Positions 44,647 to 54,923 of a stretch of 64,000 bases of DNA are shown here, piece after piece. This DNA is from Bipolaris cookei. Lineage: Eukaryota; Ascomycota; Dothideomycetes; Pleosporales; Pleosporaceae. Below the pieces are notes generated by a model that saw only the letters and a list, made by a program, of their open reading frames with translations, ran no database searches and was not told the DNA's origin. The stretch is taken from positions 62,001 through 126,000 of the forward strand of contig NRSV01000044.1 in the NCBI GenBank assembly GCA_002286855.1, given 5' to 3'. A program made the translations under genes and the position numbers. Each line of letters opens with the position of its first letter. Within the stretch, counting starts at the first letter, position 1.

Positions 44647-46442
44647 ATGGCCGACTAGAGTCTTCTTAGAGATACAGTCAAGGCTATCAAGGCGTGTCCA
44701 CCGGAGATATTCAATGTTTGGCTTTCTTTTGTACAGCTGTGTGGAGTTTTACGGGTGTGGCAAAGGGGTTTGATGAAAGTATGCTTGTGTTTGTCTCCCT
44801 GTAAGTGGAATGCTAACCTTTGATTCAGGGAATATAGCATCGAGTGTTGTGCAAAAGAAGTTTGAGACCTAGTTCAGAGTCATTCATGAGGCCGACGCTC
44901 AATATGCTAGTAAGAAGCATCTGTTGAAATTGCTTTTGTATCATCCGGACTAACCTTTTGTGCTGCCAGGCACCAAGGGATGGGTCATCTCCATCGCCAC
45001 AGCGGGTGCCGTCTTTGGCTGTCTTGCTTGCATTAATCTCGTGTAGTTATGGGGACGAAAGTGAACCGTGTTGGATTTTACAGTTATCCATATTGCCGGA
45101 ATTCTGGGCCAGACTTTTTCAAACGGTAGCTTGTCGGCCCTGTATGCTACCCGTTTTGTTACTGGTATCGGAATCGGTACCACGACCGTTTTGCCTTCAA
45201 TTTACCTTACTGAGGTGAGTAACCGGCATGTACAGTTGCAACTGCAAATACTAATTACAGACATTCAGATCGCCCCCCCGAAGCATCCGTGGCCTACTCA
45301 CCCTTCAATATGCATGCTATCGATAACTCGGCGTCGTCTTCGGCTTCTTCTTCAACTACGGCATCACAAAATACCACGCCGGCACGCGCCTCCAATGGCA
45401 ACTCCCCACCGCCCTGCAGCTCACCCCCGCCGTAATCTGGGACATCAGCATCCTCTTCACCTCCAAGTCCCCCTACTTCCTCCTCTCCAAATCTAAACAC
45501 ACAAAAGCCCCCAAGTCCTCTACCACTTCCGCAACCTCCCCGCTAACCACCACTACATCCTCACCAAATTTGCCGGCATTGAGCACCAGCTCAACCTCGA
45601 AATCGAAGCCGTAAGCGGTGCCACAGTCTGGATCTCTTCAAAGAAACCTTCTCACTAACCGGGTACCGCTGCCGCTTCGTTCTTGTGTTTCTGTGCCACA
45701 TGTTCCGCTAGTGGTCCGGCGCAAACGCAATAACTCAGTATTCACCCTCGATATTCGGGTACTTGGGTGTCGAGGGCGAGGAAGCGCGGTTCCTTGCTAC
45801 GGGTTTTTACGGTATTGTGAAATTCGTGTCTGTACTCGTGTTTTCGATTTTCGTAATTGATTTTATTGGGCGTAGACGATCGCTTATGCTCGGTATTACG
45901 CTACAAATCTTGACTCTCACGTTCGTAGGTGCGTACCTCGGTGTCACGAATGGTATGTCAGCTACAGAGATCGAGGCGAGTGCGAGCGCTACGGCGGCGA
46001 GTAAAGCCAGTATCGTGGCTATCTTTCTTCATGCTGTGGCGTGGTCGATTGGGTGGTTCTCTATTCCGTATCTTGTCTCTGCGGAAGTCTTTCCTGTTCG
46101 CATTCGCTCACTCAACGTCTCTATCCTCATGGCGTTTCACTGGGCGTTCTACTTTGGTTGCTCGCTGCTACAGATCGCTATGGTGCGTTCGTTTTCTTCG
46201 CGAGCATCTGCTGCATGTCATTGGTATACGTTTACTTTGCGCTACCGGAGACGGCGGGGCGCTCGCTCGAGAGCCTTAATAAGCTGTTTCAGCGGCTGCA
46301 GTATACAGTTATGAGAGTTGTGTGTCCCACTGGAGATGGGTTGGCGGATGGAGGCGCGCGGAGTGGGGGGAAGCTGGGGGTGGTGCTGGACGAGGAGAAG
46401 AACGGGGAGGTGCGGATTGAACAGCATGTGGAGAAGAGGTGA
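44647..46442 (+). pseudogene. MFS sugar/quinate-type transporter, inactivated
   Basis: Pieces of a fungal sugar-porter sequence appear in order in several frames: a start at 44647 with TAG as the fourth codon; GWVISIATAGAVFGCL; a broken GRK motif flanked by TAG 45044-45046 and TGA 45062-45064; ILGQTFSNGSLSALYATRF; GIGIGTTTVLPSIYLTE; then after an intron a frameshift from an extra C in a C-run near 45275; FGFFFNYGITKYHAG; further frameshifts near 45510 and 45630; a TAG where the conserved Gln precedes WSGANAITQYSP (about 45709); then GRRRSLMLGITLQILTL, FSIPYLVSAEVFPVRIRS and PETAGRSLESLNKLF in shifted frames. Intact members have twelve membrane helices and import sugars or quinate by proton symport. 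The number of lesions excludes function. Confidence 0.88.
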
Positions 46443-46972
46443 TGAGAGTATGATGCTGCGATAATAGGAACAAGTGTGAAGACATAATTAGGCAATGGTT
46501 TTATGAGTATATAGTGAACTTTCATATCCGCTAAAACACATTCAACGGTCTAAGGAACTTTCTCTGCCTCTGTCGAGTCCACATCACATAGTCAATACTC
46601 AGCACCTCAACCCCGCACAAGTAGCCAATGGATTATGTTTTACATATTCGCTATCTGTCCAATCATTGAAATCCCTGCATTCCAGACGTCTACGAGGTAC
46701 TAATTAGAAAAGAAATACGCGGTCTCCGCAGGAAAAAAAAGAGCAACAACCCCCAATCGGACGCGCAAACGCTTGGTAGCAAAAAAACACCACACACATA
46801 AGGGCAATGAAGAAACAATCGAATACCGTATTGATCACTTCATTTGTCCAAAGACAGAACCTCCCCTTTGGAAAAACGCCCTTTGAATCATCTATGGTGT
46901 CCAAAATAAAACACAGACACATACACACCTTGTAAACAGATCAGTCGATTTTTGCTTCTCTGCAGAATACGC
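46443..46972. other. convergent spacer, no gene seen
   Basis: About 530 bp between the transporter pseudogene and the 3' end of the Q/P-rich gene. It probably holds the latter's 3' UTR. Confidence 0.55.
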
Positions 46973-49714
46973 CTACGTAGACATGGAAGCTCCGTTAGGG
47001 GCACCATACACTGAGCCGTTGGGAGGCTGGGGCGTTCCGGAGCCTTGCCTGCTATTATTGAAGCTGTTCTGGGCTGCGAGCCGGGCCTGCGACTGAGCCG
47101 CCGCTTGTGCTTGTTGGCGCTCTAGCATAATTTGCTGTGGGTTGTTGGGCATGCCGTTGAAAGGGGTTGTGGCAGCGGGCGGCTGTGAAGTGCCGTACTG
47201 CGAGGGTCCGTAGTATATGTTGCGCATCTGACCGCCAGACACCGGCGTGCTATAGCCCGGTCGTGCGCCATAGTTGGACGGCGTAGGCGTAGGCGCGCCC
47301 TTGATTGGTGAAGCAGTGCGTTGCTGTGGTGCTTGACCGCCATTATAGAGGGGTGTACCGTTCTGCGGACGTGGATAAAAGTTGGCCTGGTTTTGTTGTG
47401 CTGCATACCGATTTTGGCTCTGTGGTTGAGGCGTTGAATTGTAGTATTGCGAGCCGGCAGCACCACCGTATCCACTGGGCTGCGCCGAGCGTTGCGGGAA
47501 ATACTGTCCAGAAGGCGTGGTTCCATAGCTTGTTCGCGTTGTCTGCTGACCATAAGAAGGCGTTGCTGCGTATGCTGGCCGGGAAGAAGGGGCATAAGAA
47601 GCACCGCCTGGCTGAAAAGGCTGCTGTACGCCCGAGGGTGAGCGTTGCAGATGTATCGAGGAGGACCGATGCATAGGTTGTTGCGAGTACATGGGGCGGC
47701 CACCTGGTTGCTGTACGGACGGCGTAGGACGGCCATACTGGTGAGCAGCCGCGGGATAGTGCGCACCCGCGCCAGAACCCGTGCGCGCCAGTGTCGCAGG
47801 CGTGGAAGCAGTCATTCCAGGTGTCTTTGAAAGTTTCAAGAGCTGGTCATCCTCCAAGACTCCTTTGTACTCTTTCGTGTCAAAGAGAATCGTTCGACTG
47901 ATGTTCAGTTCGTCCATTTGGTCCCCATTCAGTTTGGCAACGGCGTAGGGTGGAAGTTGTGAGATCAGTAGAGTCAGCTGCGACTTGAGAATTTGATAGA
48001 CATCGAACTCTTCAGACGATGGCGTTGATGGACTACCAGCCAGGTTTGCCAGAGAGGCATTTTGAACAACAGGTGTGCGCGGGTTGGTTGTAAGTGAGAG
48101 GTTTCTTATTCTTTGGTAGGAAGCCAGTGTTTCGAGGAGCTCTGAGATATCTTTGAGGATTTGCTCCGTGTCTTTTTCTTCTTCGCTCTTTTCTTCTGTG
48201 CCAGGCAAAACATCTCCATTAATAGGCGTAAAGTTTTCAACGGCTTCTTTGAACAGTTCGTCCTCGTCGGCTGTTCCATTAGCAAGTGCTGCCTTTGCCT
48301 CTTCAGGATCGAGCAGCACCGGGTCGATTGGGAACATTTCATTGAAGCGCTTTTCGCCGACCTTATGCCACCACACCATATTCTTTGTCTCCTCAGGAAT
48401 GATGGCAGCCGTATCGTCTCGGGTTGGCGCAAAGCTAGAGTACGCACTGCGAAATAGAGCGTCTTCCTTTGCTTGCTGGACTGCAACGAGAATGGCCTCG
48501 GACGGTGGTTGTTGGGCCTCTCCCATACTCAGGGCACGCTGCCTGCTCTTTTGCTTTGCGGTTGGCGAAATCTGGTCTTTGGGCATGTCCACGCCGCCAT
48601 AACCTAGCCAAAAACCAGACGACAGGTTTTGATGTGCATACGATTGGGAGCCCTTGCGTTGCGACTTGGGGGCTTCCTGGTGCGCAAAGGTAATGGTGTT
48701 GTTGCCTTTGCTTGTTGTTGGCCTGGCAGACTTGGGTGGACTAATCTGTATCAGATGAGGAGGTGCCCGAAAGATATTTCCGATTGTCGCGGGTTGCTTC
48801 TTGCTGTCTGGATCAGGAAGAGGGTACACTTCCGTAGTGCTAATGAGGTTCGGGAGATTTGCCTCGCGGAGAGGCAATATCACTTTAACGGCAGTGTCGA
48901 GGGTGGATATGGGGGCTGTGGGGGATATCTTTTGAGGCTGCTGCAGGCTCGAGAACAGCTGCTTAGGCGGCGCGCTTCCGTACAGTGTGAGAACTGTCCG
49001 ACTCTGGGGACCCTCTACCTCATGCTCTTCTTCCTTGATAGCCACCGGAGTGCCTTCTTCCTTTGACGCGTGTGGAGCTGCCTCTTGATTGGATGCTTTT
49101 GCTTGGAAGTGTTCTTTGCGTGCTTCCTCTCTGCCCACTAGGTTCTTGAGAATTTTTTGGAAAGCGAGGACCTTGCCTTGGAGCGCAGTGTCCTGGGGAG
49201 ACGTTGTGGCTGAGGCATCGCTTGCGCCAGTGGAGGCCAGAATGTCTGTGGTCGCGTTCTCAACATCTCTTTCGAGAGCGTGCAGAGAATCGTAGGAACC
49301 GTCTTGGATAAGGGTGGTGATGGTTGCAGGGCCAGTCGGGGGAGTCAGTTTGGTGCGCTTGGAATCGGCTTCTCCAGAGGCAGAGCGGGCTATCGACGAG
49401 GTTATGGGATGCGACAAAACCGAGGGCTGCGTGTCGTAGCTACTGGGGAGTCAGCATGTGGATGAAAAGGCGGCATTGCTAGTTGGACAAGGAACGGGCT
49501 TGCAGCGGGCATACCTCTTGAGGACCTCGAGTATGTTGTGCAATACCGCCTGCAGAGAACGCGTGTTGTCTGCTGGGCCGTCTGCTTGAACAGGCGCGGG
49601 AGCGACATTGGAAGGCTTTGGACGGGGGCTGGCGAGTTTGCGCTTTGCAGCCGAGGGCGACGTGGGCGCAGGCGGAAGAGTCGGTGGGGTGAGGGTGCCG
49701 TTGGCGGCGGCCAT
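46973..49714 (-). CDS. Q/P/S-rich nuclear-type protein, unknown function
   Basis: Two exons, 49714-49515 and 49442-46973, with a 72-nt intron (GTATGC to CCCCAG), give 889 aa. The N-terminus is Pro/Ala-rich with basic KRK clusters (AAKRKLASPRPKP), then an ordered segment (NTRSLQAVLHNILEVLKSSYD) continued across the splice. The middle has a compact conserved-looking part: MVWWHKVGEKRFNEMFPIDP, ELLETLASYQRIRNLSL, and YQILKSQLTLLISQLPPYAVAKLNG with ISRTILFDTKEYKGVLEDD. The last 300 residues are low-complexity Gln, Pro, Tyr, Gly and Ser, prion-like. This resembles subunits of transcription or chromatin complexes, but no family is assigned. It is divergent from the mitochondrial-type gene at 50210. 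Confidence 0.8.
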
Positions 49715-50209
49715 GGTGAGTGGTGGGCGGTGCTGGGGATGCGCTCGTGATGGCGTGGGATGGAACGCGCTCAGGGCGGCCGGAGGAGTCGTTAGTCGCT
49801 CGTCTTCAGCAGCATTCCCTCGCCGCAACGGTGCAGGGCGCGATGCAAACAACAGCTGCAATAATAAAAAACTCGGGCTTTGGCGCAGACAGGCACGAGA
49901 TGGGGCTCTGTGACGCGCAAAAGGCCGGGATCGAGTGATGGATGGTGTTGGAGAATTGGCCCGGGTTGGGTCTGGGTTGCCCGTGGTCCAGATGCGTACC
50001 ACGGCGATGAATGAATTGCTTGCCATCAGCCAGTCAACCATTGCAGCGCGAGGCGCAGTGCCAAGCATATGCGCCACACCCACCCACCTGCGCCACACCT
50101 GCGATTTTGCTGCTGCCCTCCGCCCGCTACCCACTGCCCGCCATCCACCCCGTCCTCTTGCTGCAATTGACGTCTACGCGCCCTCGCTCTGGTCGCTTCC
50201 GTCAAATGA
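49715..50209. other. divergent promoter region
   Basis: About 495 bp between two start codons. The minus-strand frame across it is an upstream extension without conserved sequence. It presumably holds both promoters. Confidence 0.5.
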
Positions 50210-53143
50210 ATGCCCTTCATCCTCTCCCTGGCAGCTCCACGTAGCCCCCATCGTCCCGGCCGTTGTGTGACGCGCCTGGCCGCCCGCCTGGTAGGCCTCT
50301 CACTAATAACGCCGACTTGGATTGCTGCTGACCTGCTGCTCAAGCTTCCTTCCTTCACTGCATCCACACAAGCCCCTTCCTTTTCTAACCTCAACCACTG
50401 CCACGTGAGACATTACTCTTCGTTGCCAGCATGCTATCGTTCCCTCCCCTCGCCAACCCGCTGCCTGTCTTTGCCTTCCCGCAATGGCCCGCCTCTTTGT
50501 CGCCTCGAGGCGCTTCAGACATTATCGAGGCGCCATGCTTCCACGAGCAATCTAGCCCCATATGTCGAGCCAGACGACTTTCAATCACCACTAGACGCCG
50601 TTGAAGATTTTGAAAATTCCACCCCGTTTCGTGCCCAGTTGTCGCGCAATGCCCGAAAGGTGCTACGCAAGAGCAGGCCTGCCACTGTTTTAGCATCGAT
50701 CAACGGCCCAGCCAAAGACCTCTACAGGGATAATACTTCCAGTCAGAGCTCTTCGTCATGCACTACACAAGATTCTGCGACCCAGGAACAAGACTCGCAA
50801 GCCCTTGTGACAACCGGCATACCCGTGCAGCATCCTGAGCCTGTTTCGCTCTATTCTGTACTTGCGCGCTACCTCGAATACCGCACCTCCTCACCTCCAA
50901 CAAAATCTGATTTTCGCTTTACTGCTTCAGAGTTGTACTTGCTGCGATCCAAAGGTTACGAACCCGAAAGCGTGGAGCAGTGGGCAGCGTGTCTTGTAGA
51001 GCTCAAATGCAATGTGGCGGCTGCAGTCTTCGAACAACAGTCTGAGGTACCCCCTCTCTTCCTGCTGTTGCTATTTCTGCGCCGCAAACATATTAGAGTG
51101 CATACTCTAGGTATCATTATGAGGCACCTGGATCGGTTTGTCCAGTTAGACACTCTTCAATGGTCCCAGCTCAAGATTATTGCAGTCCGCCTACTCCGCC
51201 ATGTGCGCGAAGTTTGGCCTGAATCTATGACATGGGTCACATCTTTCCTGATTGCTCAGTCCAGTCGCTTACATGATAGGTCGCCCCGGATGCTGTCTGA
51301 TATGACTCGCTTCTTCAATTCTTACCTTGTGCTGCTATGTCTGCCTACAAGCGTCCGGCCCTTGGTCTGTGCCACCTACCAGGAGAAGGCTCAGTTTCAG
51401 ATGCTCAAGTACATGGCTAGTACATCACCATCTATGGTAGTGTCACGTCCTGGTTTCCGGGCAGTAGCTCGTAATCAGTTGGCCCACGCCAAGACCACTC
51501 AGGAACGAGACTGGGCAGAACTCAAAGGCCCATCTTGGCCACCGTGGAAGGAGAACCGTACAGCAATGGACGAAGAAAAAGGCTACAGTTTTGGTGCTTC
51601 GCGGGCTTCTCAGCTCTTACATCGCATGTACGAAGCTGGATACACCAATCGCATGTTTGAGGACATGGTACAGATCTATGCTGGTTGGGATACAGACAAC
51701 AGCCCAACAATACAAACTCGAACCACACTGCCACATGTTTCTTCGAAATTCAACGACGACCACCATATACGCCCGCTGCTCTGGGCTGCACGTATACGGA
51801 CCACACGCACGCGAAGAGAGGCTTGGGCGTGCTTCTTGTCCCACGAGCTTTCGGATGAAGGCGCTCACTCCGAGGTATATCTCGCCATGTTCGAAAAGCT
51901 ACATTATTCTGCTGTAAAGAGGATACCCACTCCACCGCTTTCGACTGATGCAGATCAAGCCCCCGAAGATGATAGCAATCATCTGCTACCTGGAGACATG
52001 AAAGAGGTCTTGCCAGATCCGTCATCTTCATTGCACTATGTTTATCTTAGTGAGCCTGTTCCTCAGTACAAAGAGCTACTTGAACGAATGCGTACCACCA
52101 ATATTAAGCCTTCGCATCGATTACTTGCCTTCCTCCTGGAAACGTGTCCTGACTTCCACACATGTCTGAATCTACTGCATATGAGCAGACAAGATTTCAA
52201 TGGTGGTATAGGCCGCATACTGTATGGTATGAACGACGACGACACCTCGGTCCATTCAATTGATGGGTACCTCTTCACGGCCATCATCCGGTTCTTGTGT
52301 CGTTTTGGGCATTTCGAGCGGCCGCCCCCACGGGACCCCATGGTACTGGATCCTCAAGAACATGCGCAGCAAATTCGGACCAACAGGAATTATCTCTTGG
52401 AGTATGCGCATAGCCTTCTTATACGCTATCGGCCAAAACATCGGCCCGCCTGGGCAATCTTTATCAACAAGCTGCTACATCAAAGAAAACTTCCACAGAC
52501 CGTGCAAGTCGAACGCTATAGGGTTATCTGTGACTTGCTTGAGCACATTGAGCAGATCGATCTTGATGTTGATGATGACATCTTTGGCTGTGCATGCATG
52601 GCAACTACGTACGCTGCACAAATTGTGGACCAGAGCATTGTGTCTATCAAAGATGCGCGCTTGTTGTCGACAGGTTCGGCCCGTCTCCGAGCGTTATTCA
52701 ACAGCTTAGTTGGGGCCAATGCCAACATGCATTCCCATCCAGAACAGCCTGTGAGTGGTGTTATTTCACCACATGTTCCTGGGCCTACAGAGCTCCACCT
52801 TTATGTGCGAGCCTTAGGCGCTTTGAGCGACTATGAAGGTCTCTACTCGTTTACGACCTGGCTGACCAATTACCGTTCTGAAGTCAGTGTACGTGCGCAA
52901 GCACAGCGCGGCGGTATGGATATTTTGTTCAGAATGCTTGTGGCATTGAGATTGGCTATTAGTGGTGGAGGACCAGATATGGGATCTCAGCATGCATCTA
53001 ATGCGCCCGAAGACATTGCTCTGCTCATCAGAAAGCAGATTGAAGGTGTAGAAGAATGGGGAGGGTGGCCAACACAGGAGCATGTCAAGATGTACATTCA
53101 AAAACAGTTGAAGTCGCAAACTCCTTCTGCAGGGGGGCGATAA
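50210..53143 (+). CDS. putative mitochondrial protein, possibly PPR-like
   Basis: Single exon, 977 aa from the Met at 50210. The first 110 residues are rich in Arg, Ser, Leu and Pro and poor in acidic residues, as in a mitochondrial targeting sequence, ending near LSRRHASTSN. The body is mostly helical, with repeated helix-pair-like segments (RMYEAGYTNRMFEDMVQIYAGW, LLERMRTTNIKPSHRLLAFLLETC, HLYVRALGALSDYEGLYSFTTWL) resembling fungal PPR-type organellar RNA proteins. No canonical repeats can be counted by eye, so this is inference. An overlapping out-of-frame ATG lies 4 nt upstream (50206). Confidence 0.8.
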   Translation: MPFILSLAAPRSPHRPGRCVTRLAARLVGLSLITPTWIAADLLLKLPSFTASTQAPSFSNLNHCHVRHYSSLPACYRSLPSPTRCLSLPSRNGPPLCRLEALQTLSRRHASTSNLAPYVEPDDFQSPLDAVEDFENSTPFRAQLSRNARKVLRKSRPATVLASINGPAKDLYRDNTSSQSSSSCTTQDSATQEQDSQALVTTGIPVQHPEPVSLYSVLARYLEYRTSSPPTKSDFRFTASELYLLRSKGYEPESVEQWAACLVELKCNVAAAVFEQQSEVPPLFLLLLFLRRKHIRVHTLGIIMRHLDRFVQLDTLQWSQLKIIAVRLLRHVREVWPESMTWVTSFLIAQSSRLHDRSPRMLSDMTRFFNSYLVLLCLPTSVRPLVCATYQEKAQFQMLKYMASTSPSMVVSRPGFRAVARNQLAHAKTTQERDWAELKGPSWPPWKENRTAMDEEKGYSFGASRASQLLHRMYEAGYTNRMFEDMVQIYAGWDTDNSPTIQTRTTLPHVSSKFNDDHHIRPLLWAARIRTTRTRREAWACFLSHELSDEGAHSEVYLAMFEKLHYSAVKRIPTPPLSTDADQAPEDDSNHLLPGDMKEVLPDPSSSLHYVYLSEPVPQYKELLERMRTTNIKPSHRLLAFLLETCPDFHTCLNLLHMSRQDFNGGIGRILYGMNDDDTSVHSIDGYLFTAIIRFLCRFGHFERPPPRDPMVLDPQEHAQQIRTNRNYLLEYAHSLLIRYRPKHRPAWAIFINKLLHQRKLPQTVQVERYRVICDLLEHIEQIDLDVDDDIFGCACMATTYAAQIVDQSIVSIKDARLLSTGSARLRALFNSLVGANANMHSHPEQPVSGVISPHVPGPTELHLYVRALGALSDYEGLYSFTTWLTNYRSEVSVRAQAQRGGMDILFRMLVALRLAISGGGPDMGSQHASNAPEDIALLIRKQIEGVEEWGGWPTQEHVKMYIQKQLKSQTPSAGGR

Positions 53144-53324
53144 GGTATGAATTTGGAAAATGGGTGTTTACGTTTTTGTTCTTGTTGTCGTGGTACCCTA
53201 TGTATCCGTCTTCTCGGGCTGAATACAATTGTTGGTCGCATCAATACCTGACTACAGCTCTGGATATACTGTAACAGTGAGAGAATATAGGAATGGATGC
53301 AATGCTAAATCAGTACCAGTACTT

Positions 53325-54524
53325 TCACGCTGAAACAGATACTAGGCTATCCTTTGTCAAGTCAGGATACGCCTGCTCCAAAGATGCCGTCACTTGCGCA
53401 AACATTTCCAGCCACTGCAACTCCACCTCTGCACGAGGCACAACCAGCACCTTGCCCGAATCCTCCCTCTTCGCATCTTCGAAACAAACCTGAATACGAA
53501 TCGGCGTAGTATCAGCCCCTAGATTCTGTCGTCCCGTCGTACTTGACAGCTCTCCAATCGCATCCCCCTCACTTTTCCCCTCTACCTCTTTACCCTTCAT
53601 CACACCACCAGCCCACACTGGCCTACCCTCAATAACCCCCTTACACTCCTCCATCAACTTCCCCTCCCCCTCGACCTTTTCTCCCTCCAATAACCCCATT
53701 CGCAGCACAGCCCTATTAAATAACCGCACAGAGCACTCGTACGGCACAAGCCCCGGCCATACAAACCGATGTAAATACCCCCTGTTCCGCCGCCACTTGC
53801 CCACTCTCGCCAAATTCACAATCCGCCTCGCCTGCCACCGCATTGTACTGGGGATATGCCCCGCATTCAGCGTGCTCGGCGCGTGAGGCCGCGGGTCAAA
53901 CGGCATCTTGAATCGTGTAGGATGGGCTTCGTATAGTGACGCTAGATGCTCCAGTTGCGCTGCGAGCGCTTCTGCGCAGGTCTCGCGGGCGCGCTGGTAG
54001 GATGCTACAAACGAGGCGAGGGACGAGAGTGTCGGGAAAGAAGAAGGGAGTTGCGGGAAGGAAGGGTCTGTCAGAATGACGGGGCTGAGTACAGAAATCA
54101 CCATACGCGATAGGTGCTTAAGCCAATGCTTCGCCAGCGCATCGCTGGAATGCAAGTTTCGCATCGAGACGACGCTATAGCTGGAATTCCAATCCGAGGA
54201 TTTGTACGCCAGGAAGCGCAGATTCCGCTCTTCGTAGATTCTACTAGGGTCGATGCGTTTGCGGGAGGGGGGGAACCCGTGTTTGCCTACTGTATCGGTT
54301 ATGGCCAGTAGTTCTTGCAACGAGGTGATGGAGGTGGGGGAAGAGAAGTAGCGGTGCGAGGGGGAAGCGCTGTGTTGGAGCGACCAGGTTAGGCGGGGCC
54401 CTGCACATGAGGAGAGGCAGATGAGTTGGTGGAATTGGAGGTGGATTAGGATGTCTTCGTGGAGTTCGCAGGGGAGGGATTCGAGGTTGTGGGATATGCG
54501 GTGGTATTTTGAGGTTGCTATCAT
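53325..54524 (-). CDS. F-box-like protein
   Basis: Single exon, 399 aa from the Met at 54524. Residues about 15-40 (LESLPCELHEDILIHLQFHQLICLS) match the pattern of an F-box helix bundle, which would bind Skp1 in an SCF ligase. The rest lacks WD40 or LRR repeats. It contains aromatic and Arg-rich segments (MRWQARRIVNLARVGKWRRNRGYLHRF) and a Gly/Glu/Lys-rich loop, and ends LQWLEMFAQVTASLEQAYPDL. Fungi have many such orphan F-box proteins with unknown targets. It is convergent with the gene at 50210. Confidence 0.75.
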   Translation of the reverse strand: MIATSKYHRISHNLESLPCELHEDILIHLQFHQLICLSSCAGPRLTWSLQHSASPSHRYFSSPTSITSLQELLAITDTVGKHGFPPSRKRIDPSRIYEERNLRFLAYKSSDWNSSYSVVSMRNLHSSDALAKHWLKHLSRMVISVLSPVILTDPSFPQLPSSFPTLSSLASFVASYQRARETCAEALAAQLEHLASLYEAHPTRFKMPFDPRPHAPSTLNAGHIPSTMRWQARRIVNLARVGKWRRNRGYLHRFVWPGLVPYECSVRLFNRAVLRMGLLEGEKVEGEGKLMEECKGVIEGRPVWAGGVMKGKEVEGKSEGDAIGELSSTTGRQNLGADTTPIRIQVCFEDAKREDSGKVLVVPRAEVELQWLEMFAQVTASLEQAYPDLTKDSLVSVSA

Positions 54525-54923
54525 CTTTTCCCTTATTTTTTTTCACCCCGGAGGGTTGTTGTTGTTTGTGTGTAAGTCCAGGCTATATATTTTTTGACTA
54601 TTTGTTTGGTTTGTTCATGTGACTTTGGTCGCCAGCATCGTGGTATGCAAAAGTTCGTGCTTCTGAGTTTAACGAAAGGGAGCATTCCAATTGCTTGGGG
54701 GGTTTTTGTACGTAGTAAGTAGGTGGGGTACGTACATGAGGGTTTGGGTCATTTGCAAAAGGGCGTTGTTACTAGTAGGCAAAAGGGCACAAGCGGGATA
54801 AAAGCGATGGCGTTGGAAAGGCTAGCGCATTGGAGCCTAACGTAAATTGTTGCCTGAGAGAGTTATTTGAGTTGAGCGACACCCCGGGATATACGTGGGC
54901 TGTTTGGTGGGTAGATCTACAAC
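54525..54923. other. divergent promoter region F-box-like / SDR
   Basis: About 400 bp between start codons. No coding sequence or element is recognised. Confidence 0.5.

Noticed and set aside
47122..47766. 214-aa minus-strand ORF rich in His, Arg and Thr
   Set aside because: It is a shifted-frame shadow of the Gln/Pro/Tyr-rich 3' part of the gene at 46973-49714.
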